From NCBI GenBank assembly GCA_903921605.1, contig CAIXQV010000919.1:1-12111 (forward strand): a stretch of 12,111 nt of DNA, read 5' to 3'. This document shows, piece by piece, positions 1 to 6,569 of this stretch; position 1 is the first letter of the stretch, and each line of letters opens with the position of its first letter. Source of the DNA: an uncultured Planctomycetaceae bacterium. GTDB taxonomy: Bacteria > Planctomycetota > Planctomycetia > Planctomycetales > Planctomycetaceae. Below the pieces are notes generated by a model. It was not told the origin of the DNA and made no database searches. It was given only the letters and a program-made list of their open reading frames with translations. A program made the translations under genes and the position numbers.

Positions 1-300
1 GAGCAGCATGTGCTCTTTGTGAGTCAGAGCTTTTGGTTCGTAGACGATCATCGCATGTTTCCAGATGATGTCCTGCCACTTTTGTGATGTCAGTTCCAGG
101 CGGTGGACGGTGTTCCCACCGACCGTCATTGATTCAATTTTCTTCCACGCAAAGTCAGGCTCGGGGCGTTCAATGTACTGAAAGATTTCTCGCGGAGGAT
201 CGACGCTCTCCAATGTCTTTGGAGACGTCTTCTCTTCAGCGATCGTTGTTGTCGTGGGGAGGCAAAGCACCAGAAGTATAAAGCACCAGGAAAATCTCAT
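1..300 (-). CDS. PhoPQ-activated pathogenicity-related (PqaA-like) secreted protein, N-terminal 100 residues only
   Basis: The frame opens with ATG at 300 and runs without a stop to the window edge, so only residues 1-100 are visible. Residues 1-21 form a signal peptide (hydrophobic FILLVLCLP core, likely cleavage after TIA at residue 21), so the protein should be exported. The mature start reads YIERPEPDFAW (residues 42-52), then RLELTSQKWQDIIWKH (67-82) and IVYEP (85-89). The pattern Y..rPdp.faW...LTSQ.W....W.H.l.iy.P is what I know from the PhoPQ_related family (PF10142), alpha/beta-hydrolase-like exported proteins of uncertain substrate. The catalytic part lies outside the window, so activity cannot be judged. 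The Shine-Dalgarno match is poor. A terminator-shaped hairpin ends only about 33 bases before the start codon. The family call rests on remembered motifs, not an alignment. Confidence 0.8.
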   Translation of the reverse strand, partial: MRFSWCFILLVLCLPTTTTIAEEKTSPKTLESVDPPREIFQYIERPEPDFAWKKIESMTVGGNTVHRLELTSQKWQDIIWKHAMIVYEPKALTHKEHMLL

Positions 301-333
301 TGTTTATCCCAACCTTCGAAACAGAACGTTTAC

Positions 334-364
334 AAAAAAAGCCGGCAGGATTTCTCCGGCCGGC
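334..364 (-). terminator. Intrinsic terminator, leftward
   Basis: Read leftwards, GCCGGC (364-359) pairs perfectly with GCCGGC (346-341) around a 12-base loop and is followed directly by seven T residues (340-334). This is a standard rho-independent terminator for the lipoprotein gene ending at 559. It sits about 33 bases before the ATG of the PqaA-like gene, so it could also act in that gene's leader. Confidence 0.85.
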
Positions 365-558
365 GTTAATGATCACCCGGGAATCTCCTCGATCAACAGG
401 TGTTCAAGAGCGTTGATGTTTGCCTTTTGCTGACAAACCAATGCCGCCGCGAAAAGTTTTCCGCGCGTTAATTGGGGACATGTTGCGTTGACTGATTCAT
501 GAGTTCAGAGAATCCCTGCGGAGTTCATTTCGCTGAATTCATCGACGCTTTACGGGCA

Positions 559-1032
559 TTATTTCTTTGCGGCAGCGGAAGACAACTCAATGACGCCAAG
601 GTCGTGTGGTTCGTCCGAGTCCGCCACAGTCAAGTTGTGCTCTGACTTGGCCGGATCGGCGTATTTTCCCTTGAACTTATCACCGGAGTACTGGCTGTTC
701 ATGAGGTTGATTTGTCCCCACACGAACGTCAGCTGATACTGGCCGGGAGGAACCCCGTCTCCGCTCTCGTAAGTTGAAAGTCCAAACACACCGTTTGCAT
801 CTGTCAAAGCGGCGGACTCCATTGGCACCGCTCCGACTCCGCCCACAGGTACAGCCACGACTCGAAGGAAAGGAGCGGGAACTCCATCAACTTTTACGAC
901 ACCGGTTACTGCAACTGTGGAAACTCTGGGGCCGCCTTGAGGGCCCGTTGACCCACCGCAGCCTACGATTGCAACGATCCATGCAAGTGAAAGCAACTTC
1001 GACAAAAGAACGGCAGCTTTAGAATAATCCAT
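559..1032 (-). CDS. Small secreted lipoprotein with carboxypeptidase-regulatory-like beta domain
   Basis: The protein has 157 residues from the ATG at 1032. Residues 7-25 are a lipoprotein signal ending in the lipobox IVGC, so Cys25 should be lipidated and the protein anchored to a membrane facing outward. Residues 41-104 (AVTGVVKVDGVPAP, then ALTDANGVFGLSTY and PPGQYQLTFVW) follow the V.G.V..dG.P..g..V...T...G.F.l......G.Y.l.. pattern of carboxypeptidase-regulatory-like beta-sandwiches. YSGDKFKGKYADPAKS (115-130) resembles the tail of small planctomycete lipoproteins found next to DUF1559 genes. An in-frame ATG at 1176 would add 48 residues, but that extension would run through the terminator at 1117-1153 and put the lipoprotein signal internally, so I prefer 1032. 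It follows the DUF1559 gene on the same strand and is probably functionally linked to it; the molecular role is unknown. Confidence 0.85.
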   Translation of the reverse strand: MDYSKAAVLLSKLLSLAWIVAIVGCGGSTGPQGGPRVSTVAVTGVVKVDGVPAPFLRVVAVPVGGVGAVPMESAALTDANGVFGLSTYESGDGVPPGQYQLTFVWGQINLMNSQYSGDKFKGKYADPAKSEHNLTVADSDEPHDLGVIELSSAAAKK

Positions 1033-1116
1033 GGTCTGTCTTTCAAGCCATACAAGAGAGGTACCTGAATCTGCAGGTAATAGGAGATCGCAGTTAGCGT
1101 TGCAAGTTCCGAGCTC

Positions 1117-1153
1117 AAAAAAAATGGAGCCCAGCCTTGCAGCACGAGCTCCA
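1117..1153 (-). terminator. Intrinsic terminator between DUF1559 and lipoprotein genes, leftward
   Basis: Read leftwards, TGGAGC (1153-1148) pairs with GCTCCA (1130-1125) around a 17-base loop, followed directly by eight T residues (1124-1117). It begins 26 bases after the DUF1559 stop and lies upstream of the lipoprotein start. It could end most DUF1559 transcripts or allow partial read-through. Confidence 0.7.
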
Positions 1154-1179
1154 GGTTTAGTTTCCATGTGAAGCACGAA

Positions 1180-2220
1180 TCAGAATTCACCGAGGACTTC
1201 ACCACCGGCACGCGTGATCAGCGATGCCAGCGTGTAGGCTGAAATATTCTCGCTTATGAAGCGAGCTGAACCGTCAGCCAAGGTTACAGTTGCGCCACCT
1301 GTGTGCCACGAATAGAGACCAGCAGTTCGGGCATTGGAGCAATTGACGGCACAAGGGCCATCTCCGCCAGTACCGTCGAACAATACTCCACTGACCCAGG
1401 TGTCCCCTTTGAAAATATCTGCCCACGTGCCACTGCCATTCATTGCCTGAGCAGCAGCGAACGGGTCGCTCAGCGGCACAAGCTTACCCTTTCGGTACAG
1501 TGCCGTCCGGCTGCATGTTTCGCCAACCAGAATCGTGTTCGAAGTTCCGTCAGTAATATCCCGCAGGTTGCCACCACGGCCACCAGAGGTCGCAGCGGGG
1601 AAATCGGATACTACGAGAGACCATGTGCCCCAGCCTGCGCGATCTCCTGGTGCTGGTTGCCCTGTGTAGGCCACCGTACTGAATGTGGAACGAACGCCAT
1701 CCAGAGTATCATAGTCTAATACTCCACCAGTCATTGCCTGCGTTGCGGGTGTTGGCGGATACCCTGCAGCCAGAACTGTTCCTGCTGGAATAGTATTCGT
1801 ATACGTGCTGGAGCCTCTTGGAACGGACGGGCACATGAAGCCGGGAATGATGGTTGCGACCGCACTTGCATTGAGCGGATCGAACGGAGAAAGGCTGGCG
1901 TTGTAAAGACTGTAAACGTTGGCCTGCTCAATAAACGGCAGCAACATCGTACACCAGCTTGACCCGGCACGGATGTTCAAGCCGCCGGAGATAGTCAGTC
2001 TCAACATGGCTGGCTGGGGAAATCGAGTGTGCGTGTCATGGTAATTGTGAAATGCCAGGCCAATTTGCCGCATGTTGTTTTTGCACTGTGTGCGACGTGC
2101 AGCTTCGCGAGCCTGCTGGACGGCAGGCAGCAGCAATGCAATCAAAATTGCGATGATGGCAATCACCACCAGCAATTCGATCAGCGTAAAACCACGTTTG
2201 AGAACTCGGGAAGTTTTCAC
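1180..2220 (-). CDS. DUF1559 family protein with type IV pilin-like N-terminal methylation domain
   Basis: The protein has 346 residues. The N-terminus is a classic prepilin signal: a short basic leader, cleavage after Gly10, then FTLIELLVVIAIIAILIALL with Glu at position 5 of the mature protein. PAVQQAREAARRTQCKNNMRQIGLAFHNYHD (32-62) is the signature junction of DUF1559 (SBP_bac_10, PF07596) proteins. Further family marks are DGTSNTILVGE (224-234) and the C-terminal HTGGATVTLADGSARFIS (306-323). Planctomycetes carry many paralogues. They are presumed to be processed by a prepilin peptidase and anchored or assembled like pseudopilins; their role is not established. The ATG at 2220 is supported by GGAG (2231-2228) seven bases upstream. 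A small lipoprotein gene follows after an intervening terminator-like hairpin. The length is normal for the family and no truncation is visible. Confidence 0.96.
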   Translation of the reverse strand: MKTSRVLKRGFTLIELLVVIAIIAILIALLLPAVQQAREAARRTQCKNNMRQIGLAFHNYHDTHTRFPQPAMLRLTISGGLNIRAGSSWCTMLLPFIEQANVYSLYNASLSPFDPLNASAVATIIPGFMCPSVPRGSSTYTNTIPAGTVLAAGYPPTPATQAMTGGVLDYDTLDGVRSTFSTVAYTGQPAPGDRAGWGTWSLVVSDFPAATSGGRGGNLRDITDGTSNTILVGETCSRTALYRKGKLVPLSDPFAAAQAMNGSGTWADIFKGDTWVSGVLFDGTGGDGPCAVNCSNARTAGLYSWHTGGATVTLADGSARFISENISAYTLASLITRAGGEVLGEF

Positions 2221-2965
2221 TAAAAATCTCCAGTTAAGGGATGAAAAACAGCCAAAACTATCGGCAGTAGTGTACGCCGATCCATCGGAAAGCAGCAGTT
2301 CATTTAGCTTTTTTTTGCGGGATTCATTGGACTTTTTGTCTCACTGACACGTCACAATGACCCTCCATTACAGACGATCCTGTTTCTTTTCTCTGTCAAG
2401 TTTTAGGTCATACTTTTTGCTGTCCGTACTGACGGCTGACGGCCGCAGAAGGGCCGACCCACCTTTATTTTGCCTCCGGTGCATGCTTTGGCGCCACATT
2501 GTGTTGCGGAACGTCAACATCACCATGCTTTGTCAGCCGCTCCCGAAGCGTAGTCCCGTCTGCTGAAGAATTGGTTAACGAAATTGTTTTCTCCGCATCC
2601 GGCCCGGGAAATCGATCAATGGGAATGCACAGGCTGGCTAATAATTGTCTCCGTATCAACGGTCGCGTGAATTTGCGTACGGGTGCTGATTTGGAGACTG
2701 GCCGCTCCTTTTGGTTGCCGGAGAGTCCCTGATAGCCTCCACCTGTCGAGTGCGTTCAAGGTCTCAATTTGGCAAGGCACGGCTTACTTGTTACCCTCAG
2801 GAAGCGATTGAGCTCATTCGCTTCCAACGTCAGGCTAGTCTCCTGAGATGGTGCTTCACCGATGCAGATCGGTCTGCCAAGCGTTGTCTGTTCCCGATCA
2901 CTGATATACCTGCATCGAACCGTTGAGTAGTTTGCCCAAGTCCGTCATATAGAGGAAGGCAAGGA
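2221..2965. other. Long intergenic region between divergent genes; no supported gene
   Basis: This stretch separates the leftward DUF1559 gene from the rightward WD40 gene and must hold both promoters. No frame in it shows a recognisable domain, and the short open frames (at most 77 codons) overlap on both strands with no family-like pattern. Small dyads are visible: CCGAT-CC-ATCGG at 2277-2288, TGAC-AC-GTCA at 2345-2354, and CGGCC/GGCCG at 2440-2456. I cannot name convincing -35/-10 boxes. Part of it may be a decayed gene, but nothing recognisable remains. Confidence 0.5.
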
Positions 2966-4054
2966 ATGGTTGTCATAAACCAGGAATCAACTCCGCCGGA
3001 GACTCTATCCCCGGCAGCCCAGAACGCCCCTGCGTCGGCTGTGTCTTCGCTGCCCAATGTGGTCAAAGTTCAGAAGAAGTTTTCTTTGCCTGGGATAGGT
3101 TTGTGTCTGGCGTCGAGACCTGACAAGTCATTGATCTATACCGGGCTGTCGGACTTTTCGATCGTGCGGATCGATGTGGCGGCTGAGAAAATCGAACCGG
3201 CTGTGATCGGAAGCAATGGTCACTCCAGCTATGTTATGGGACTGGTTCGATGCGGAGATACGCTGGTGTCCGGTGGCTATGACTGCTCTTTGATCTGGTG
3301 GAATGCTGACACGGGTGAAACGATTCGCCGAGTCAGCGATGCGCATGCTCGCTGGATCCGAATGCTGGCTGTAAGTCCCGATCAGAGTCGTATCGCCAGT
3401 GTTGGCGACGACATGAAAACAAAGTTGTGGGATGCGGCAACGGGAGAATGTCTGGCGACCTGGGGAGATTATGAAACTCGGACTCCGCATGGTTTCCCAT
3501 CCATGTTGTATGCAACAGCGTATTCGCCGGATGGCAAATGGCTAGCGACCGGTGATCGGACCGGACGAGTCCTTGTCCGCGACGTCAGTAACGGCCAGAT
3601 TGCTGCGATGCTGGAAACGCCCGTGATGTACACGTGGGATCCCACAGCTCGCCGCCATTCGATCGGTGGAGTTCGCTCCCTGGCATTCTCAAACGACTCA
3701 ACGCAATTGGCAGTCGGAGGCATGGGAAAGGTTGGCAATATCGATCATCTGGAAGGTGTTGCTCGCATCGAAGTCTTCAACTGGCAAACGAAAGAGCGAC
3801 GTCTGGAAATTGAAGACAATAAGCACAAAGGGCTTGTGGAGTCTCTGCAATTCGGTCCGGGTGATACGTGGCTGGTTTCGGCCGGTGGTGACAATAGTGG
3901 CTTCGCGAGTGTCTGGAATATGACTGACGGCAAGGTACTGGCTCAGGATCGCGCTCCGATGCATATTCATGATTTCGAGCTCAGTACAGATGGTCGATCA
4001 ATCATCGCGGTTGGTCATCAGGAAGGTGCCGTGATTGATTTGTTTCAGGCGTAG
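2966..4054 (+). CDS. WD40 repeat beta-propeller protein
   Basis: The protein has 362 residues. After a low-complexity N-terminus (1-35, rich in Pro, Ala and Ser) there are about seven WD40-like blades, at roughly 44-71, 85-113, 127-156, 180-206, 234-273, 287-318 and 331-360. Recognisable blade motifs include LVSGGYDCSLIWWNADTGE (100-118), RIASVGDDMKTKLWDAATGE (142-161), SPDGKWLATGDRTGRVLVRD (187-206) and VSAGGDNSGFASVWNMTDGK (304-323). Seven blades would close one propeller. I see no signal peptide or membrane segment, so a cytoplasmic scaffold is likely; the partner is unknown. GAGGAAGG at 2952-2959 lies six bases before the ATG, a strong ribosome binding site. It precedes the MoeA-PBP gene on the same strand (114 bases to the preferred start, 12 to the upstream ATG), so co-transcription is plausible. 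WD40 proteins are common in planctomycetes. Confidence 0.93.
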   Translation: MVVINQESTPPETLSPAAQNAPASAVSSLPNVVKVQKKFSLPGIGLCLASRPDKSLIYTGLSDFSIVRIDVAAEKIEPAVIGSNGHSSYVMGLVRCGDTLVSGGYDCSLIWWNADTGETIRRVSDAHARWIRMLAVSPDQSRIASVGDDMKTKLWDAATGECLATWGDYETRTPHGFPSMLYATAYSPDGKWLATGDRTGRVLVRDVSNGQIAAMLETPVMYTWDPTARRHSIGGVRSLAFSNDSTQLAVGGMGKVGNIDHLEGVARIEVFNWQTKERRLEIEDNKHKGLVESLQFGPGDTWLVSAGGDNSGFASVWNMTDGKVLAQDRAPMHIHDFELSTDGRSIIAVGHQEGAVIDLFQA

Positions 4055-4082
4055 TCTTTTCGAGAGATGACCAGAACAGTAG

Positions 4083-4130
4083 CTGAACTCGTGAGAGTTC
4101 AGAAGCTCCACCGAATTCTTACGAATTCGG
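4083..4130 (+). promoter_or_regulatory. Two tandem related inverted repeats upstream of moeA
   Basis: The first dyad is CTGAACTC-GTGA-GAGTTCAG (4083-4102) and the second is CCGAATTC-TTAC-GAATTCGG (4111-4130). Both have perfect 8-base arms around four bases. They share the consensus C(T/C)GAA(C/T)TC-N4-GA(G/A)TTC(A/G)G and start 28 bases apart. Where the arms differ between the two copies, both sides of the stem change together. They could form two RNA stem-loops (the first with a GTGA loop of GNRA type) or be paired operator sites for a dimeric regulator. They lie 38 bases before the preferred moeA ATG. I do not recognise a named regulon motif or the Moco riboswitch. Confidence 0.5.
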
Positions 4131-4168
4131 CTACCATCAAGTTTCTAACGCGGAAAACATTGTTCCCC

Positions 4169-6106
4169 ATGTCTGATCAGGAACAATTCCTGGATGTGAT
4201 CGATCGCGATGAAGCGGAGCGGAGATTTCGCAGTGCTCTGACACTTAACCCGCTGGGGATTGAAAAGATCGCTGTTCGTGATGCGTTGGGGCGAGTGCTC
4301 GCGGACAACGTGATTGCTCGCGTCGATGTGCCCTCGTTTGATCGGTCGAATTTTGATGGCTACGCAGTTCGAGCCGTCGATACTCAGTCGGCCGGTGAGC
4401 TTGTACCTCGTTCGGTCCTGTTACTAAGCGAATCGCTGGAGGCCGGTAGGGCTCCAACGATGGAACTGGCACCAGGGCAGGCTGTGAGTATCTCTACCGG
4501 AGGCATGTTGCCTCGCGGGGCTGATGCGGTGCTGATGGTTGAGCATGCAGAAGAGCTGGACGGCAAGGTTGTGATTCGTCGCTCTGTCACGCCGGGCTTC
4601 GGAATTTCGTTTGCCGGGACAGATATCGCCGTCGGTGAAACTGTTCTGCGCTGCGGCACGGTGTTGACCAGTCGTGAGACCGGAGTGTTGGCCGCGTTGG
4701 GTGAAGAGTACGTCGACGTCTGGCGGCGACCAGTCGTCACGATCATCTCGACAGGCAACGAAATTATTGCCCCCGGTGACGAGATGCGGCCCGCTGCGGT
4801 CTACGATTCGAACTCACAGGTGCTGGCCGATGCGGTTCGCGAGCAAGGCGGTGTTGCGATTTTTGGAGGCATCATTCGCGACGACGCCGATCGCCTGCGC
4901 GAAGGGGTTCACGAAGCTCTGCGGACCTCGGATCTGGTTCTGCTTTCCGGTGGAACCAGCAAGGGACGCGGCGATTTGTGTTACCGTGTTGTTGCGGAAT
5001 TTCGCGATCCCGGGATCGTGGTCCACGGCGTTGCCCTGAAGCCTGGTAAGCCGATTTGCATGGCGGTGACTCAAGGAAAACCGATCGTCATTCTGCCCGG
5101 TTTCCCAACGTCAGCCGTGTTTACATTTCATGAGTTTGTCGCGCCTGTAATTCGAGTTCTGGCCGGTCGACCGTCTGAGCCGCAGGAAGAACTGACTGCA
5201 TCAATGGCGGTGAAAGTGAATTCGGAAATTGGTCGGACTGAGTATCTGTTGGTGGGGCTCGTGAAGACCGACTCGGGGTACTCGGCCTTTCCCATGGGCA
5301 AGGGATCCGGATCAGTCACCACGTTTAGTCGAGCTGACGGCTTTGTCACGATACCGCGGCACACAGAGATTGTTGAATCCGGAACGTCGGTTCGCGTTCG
5401 CTTAATTGGCCGAGGTCATCAGCCGGCCGATCTGATTGTCATCGGCAGTCATTGTGTGGGGCTCGATTATTTACTGACCGAGCTTCAGCGCCGAGGGATC
5501 ACATCGAAACTTCTGACGGTCGGAAGCACAGCCGGTCTTCAGGCGGCGAAACGAGGTGAATGTGATGTTGCGGGTATTCATCTGCTGGACAGTGAAAGCG
5601 GAATTTATAACGGTCCGTTCCTGAACGATGCCGTGACCCTGATTGATGGTTATGTTCGCTCGCAGGGCATTCTGCATCGACGCGGCGATACGCGGTTTGA
5701 AAATCGAACACCGGAAGAGATTGTCTTACTGGGGGCTTGCGATTCTTCGACCGTGATGGTCAATCGCAATCAGGGCAGTGGCACGAGAATCCTGATCGAT
5801 CGATTGTTGGCTGGGGCAACTCCTTCTGGCTACGCAGTTCAACCCGGCAATCATAGTGCTGTCGCCGCGGCGATCGTGCAGCATCGAGCCGACTGGGGTG
5901 TGGCGATCGAAACGATAGCCCGCAGCAATGATCTTGGTTTCGTCCCGATTCAGGATGAACACTATGATTTTGTTGTGCCGAATGCTCGTCGGAATCGTCC
6001 AGAGGTCTGCGCATTTGTTGAGCTGTTGCAAGACGAGGCGACCCAGGAGAAGCTGGTAGAGTTAGGGTTTCGGGGCGCCGTGAACTCTCCAAAGGCTTCT
6101 CCTTAA
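4169..6106 (+). CDS. moeA: MoeA-type molybdopterin molybdenumtransferase fused to a C-terminal PBP-like domain
   Basis: In molybdenum cofactor synthesis MoeA inserts molybdate into adenylylated molybdopterin in the cytoplasm. The protein has 645 residues from the ATG at 4169. Residues 1 to about 413 show the MoeA order: VPSFDRSNFDGYAVRA (54-69), STGGMLPRGADAVLMVE (109-125), VTIISTGNEI (190-199), LSGGTSKGRGD (259-269), VALKPGKP (288-295) and LPGFPTSA (309-316). Asp63, Glu198 and Asp269 sit where family members keep acidic active-site residues. Residues 420 to about 638 match the PBP-like domain (PF12727): DLIVIGSHC, VGSTAGLQAAKRGECDVAGIHL (451-472), YVRSQG (495-500), VNRNQGSGTR (531-540) and NHSAVAAAI (561-569). 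The domain may bind molybdate, tungstate or a cofactor ligand; that is inference. MoeA-PBP fusions are known. An in-frame ATG at 4067 would add 34 residues lacking family resemblance and would make the paired dyads coding; neither start has a good ribosome binding site (GGAAAA 11 bases before 4169). No other Moco gene is in the window. Confidence 0.95.
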   Translation: MSDQEQFLDVIDRDEAERRFRSALTLNPLGIEKIAVRDALGRVLADNVIARVDVPSFDRSNFDGYAVRAVDTQSAGELVPRSVLLLSESLEAGRAPTMELAPGQAVSISTGGMLPRGADAVLMVEHAEELDGKVVIRRSVTPGFGISFAGTDIAVGETVLRCGTVLTSRETGVLAALGEEYVDVWRRPVVTIISTGNEIIAPGDEMRPAAVYDSNSQVLADAVREQGGVAIFGGIIRDDADRLREGVHEALRTSDLVLLSGGTSKGRGDLCYRVVAEFRDPGIVVHGVALKPGKPICMAVTQGKPIVILPGFPTSAVFTFHEFVAPVIRVLAGRPSEPQEELTASMAVKVNSEIGRTEYLLVGLVKTDSGYSAFPMGKGSGSVTTFSRADGFVTIPRHTEIVESGTSVRVRLIGRGHQPADLIVIGSHCVGLDYLLTELQRRGITSKLLTVGSTAGLQAAKRGECDVAGIHLLDSESGIYNGPFLNDAVTLIDGYVRSQGILHRRGDTRFENRTPEEIVLLGACDSSTVMVNRNQGSGTRILIDRLLAGATPSGYAVQPGNHSAVAAAIVQHRADWGVAIETIARSNDLGFVPIQDEHYDFVVPNARRNRPEVCAFVELLQDEATQEKLVELGFRGAVNSPKASP

Positions 6107-6220
6107 CTAAATCGCCCGCCAATAATTGTTCACCGTTAAGGCTGTCCGCGTTATCAGATGCAATGCCGCAATGAGTTTCCTGAACTTCAGTGAGGTGAAA
6201 TCACAACCCGAAACGTGAGT

Positions 6221-6251
6221 GAGGGATCCCTTATCAGAACGCTGATCCCTC
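6221..6251 (+). other. Stem-loop downstream of moeA without a T-run
   Basis: GAGGGATC (6221-6228) can pair with GATCCCTC (6244-6251). Alternatively GAGGG/CCCTC stacks on ATCAG/CTGAT (6233-6237/6242-6246) with an AACG tetraloop and a seven-base bulge. It lies 115 bases after the moeA stop. No T-run follows on either strand, so it is not a standard intrinsic terminator; it may mark an mRNA 3' end or be a leader structure for a downstream transcript. Confidence 0.4.
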
Positions 6252-6369
6252 GCTGGTGCTTCGGGTCATGATTAACGCAATGTTTCGCCGGGTGGTTGAT
6301 CCGAACTGCCTTGCTGGCGTTTATACGACAAAGATTGTCAGGGAATTCCGTCAGAAATCAGGAGGGTTT

Positions 6370-6492
6370 ATGGCCCATTTGGTGTACTGGCGCGTCTCAC
6401 CCGTAACCTGCAAAAACTGCTGTTCCACAAAAAACGGTTTCTCACATAGACTCCCAGCGTCAGAGGACGGCGGGATCGCGGGCGATATGTGA
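6370..6492 (+). CDS. Possible 40-residue small ORF with a Cys cluster
   Basis: An ATG at 6370 is preceded by AGGAGG (6360-6365), one of the best ribosome binding sites in the window, four bases upstream. The frame gives 40 residues with CKNCC near the middle (residues 14-18) and stops at 6490-6492, 77 bases before the next gene. There is no signal peptide or membrane segment and no family I recognise. A true small protein, a translated leader peptide for the gene at 6570, or chance are all possible; only the binding site argues for it. Confidence 0.25.
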   Translation: MAHLVYWRVSPVTCKNCCSTKNGFSHRLPASEDGGIAGDM

Positions 6493-6569
6493 ATTCCGTC
6501 GGGGGCCAGGGAGTGTCTACCTGCTGACACACCGAATCGGAACAGGACCACCAGGGAAAGGAACCCGCC

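Larger units (their letters stand above)
6107..6569. other. Intergenic region between moeA and the helical-repeat gene
   Basis: This is 463 bases with no large coding region. It holds a stem-loop at 6221-6251, a possible 40-residue ORF at 6370-6492 (listed separately), a 10-base direct repeat GAATTCCGTC (6343-6352 and 6491-6500), and a weak five-base hairpin GTGTC/GACAC (6513-6530) in the likely leader of the next gene. I cannot point to clear promoter boxes, but the length suggests that the gene at 6570 has its own promoter. Confidence 0.5.

Noticed and set aside
394..471. 25-codon minus-strand frame (start MSPINARK) upstream of the PqaA-like gene, considered as a leader peptide
   Set aside because: No ribosome binding site and no run of regulatory codons; too short to separate from chance.
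1303..1719. 138-codon open frame on the plus strand inside the DUF1559 gene
   Set aside because: It lies fully antisense to a clear DUF1559 coding region and has no recognisable features.
2465..2659. 64-codon minus-strand frame in the long intergenic region
   Set aside because: No family resemblance, no ribosome binding site, and a competing plus-strand frame of similar length overlaps it.
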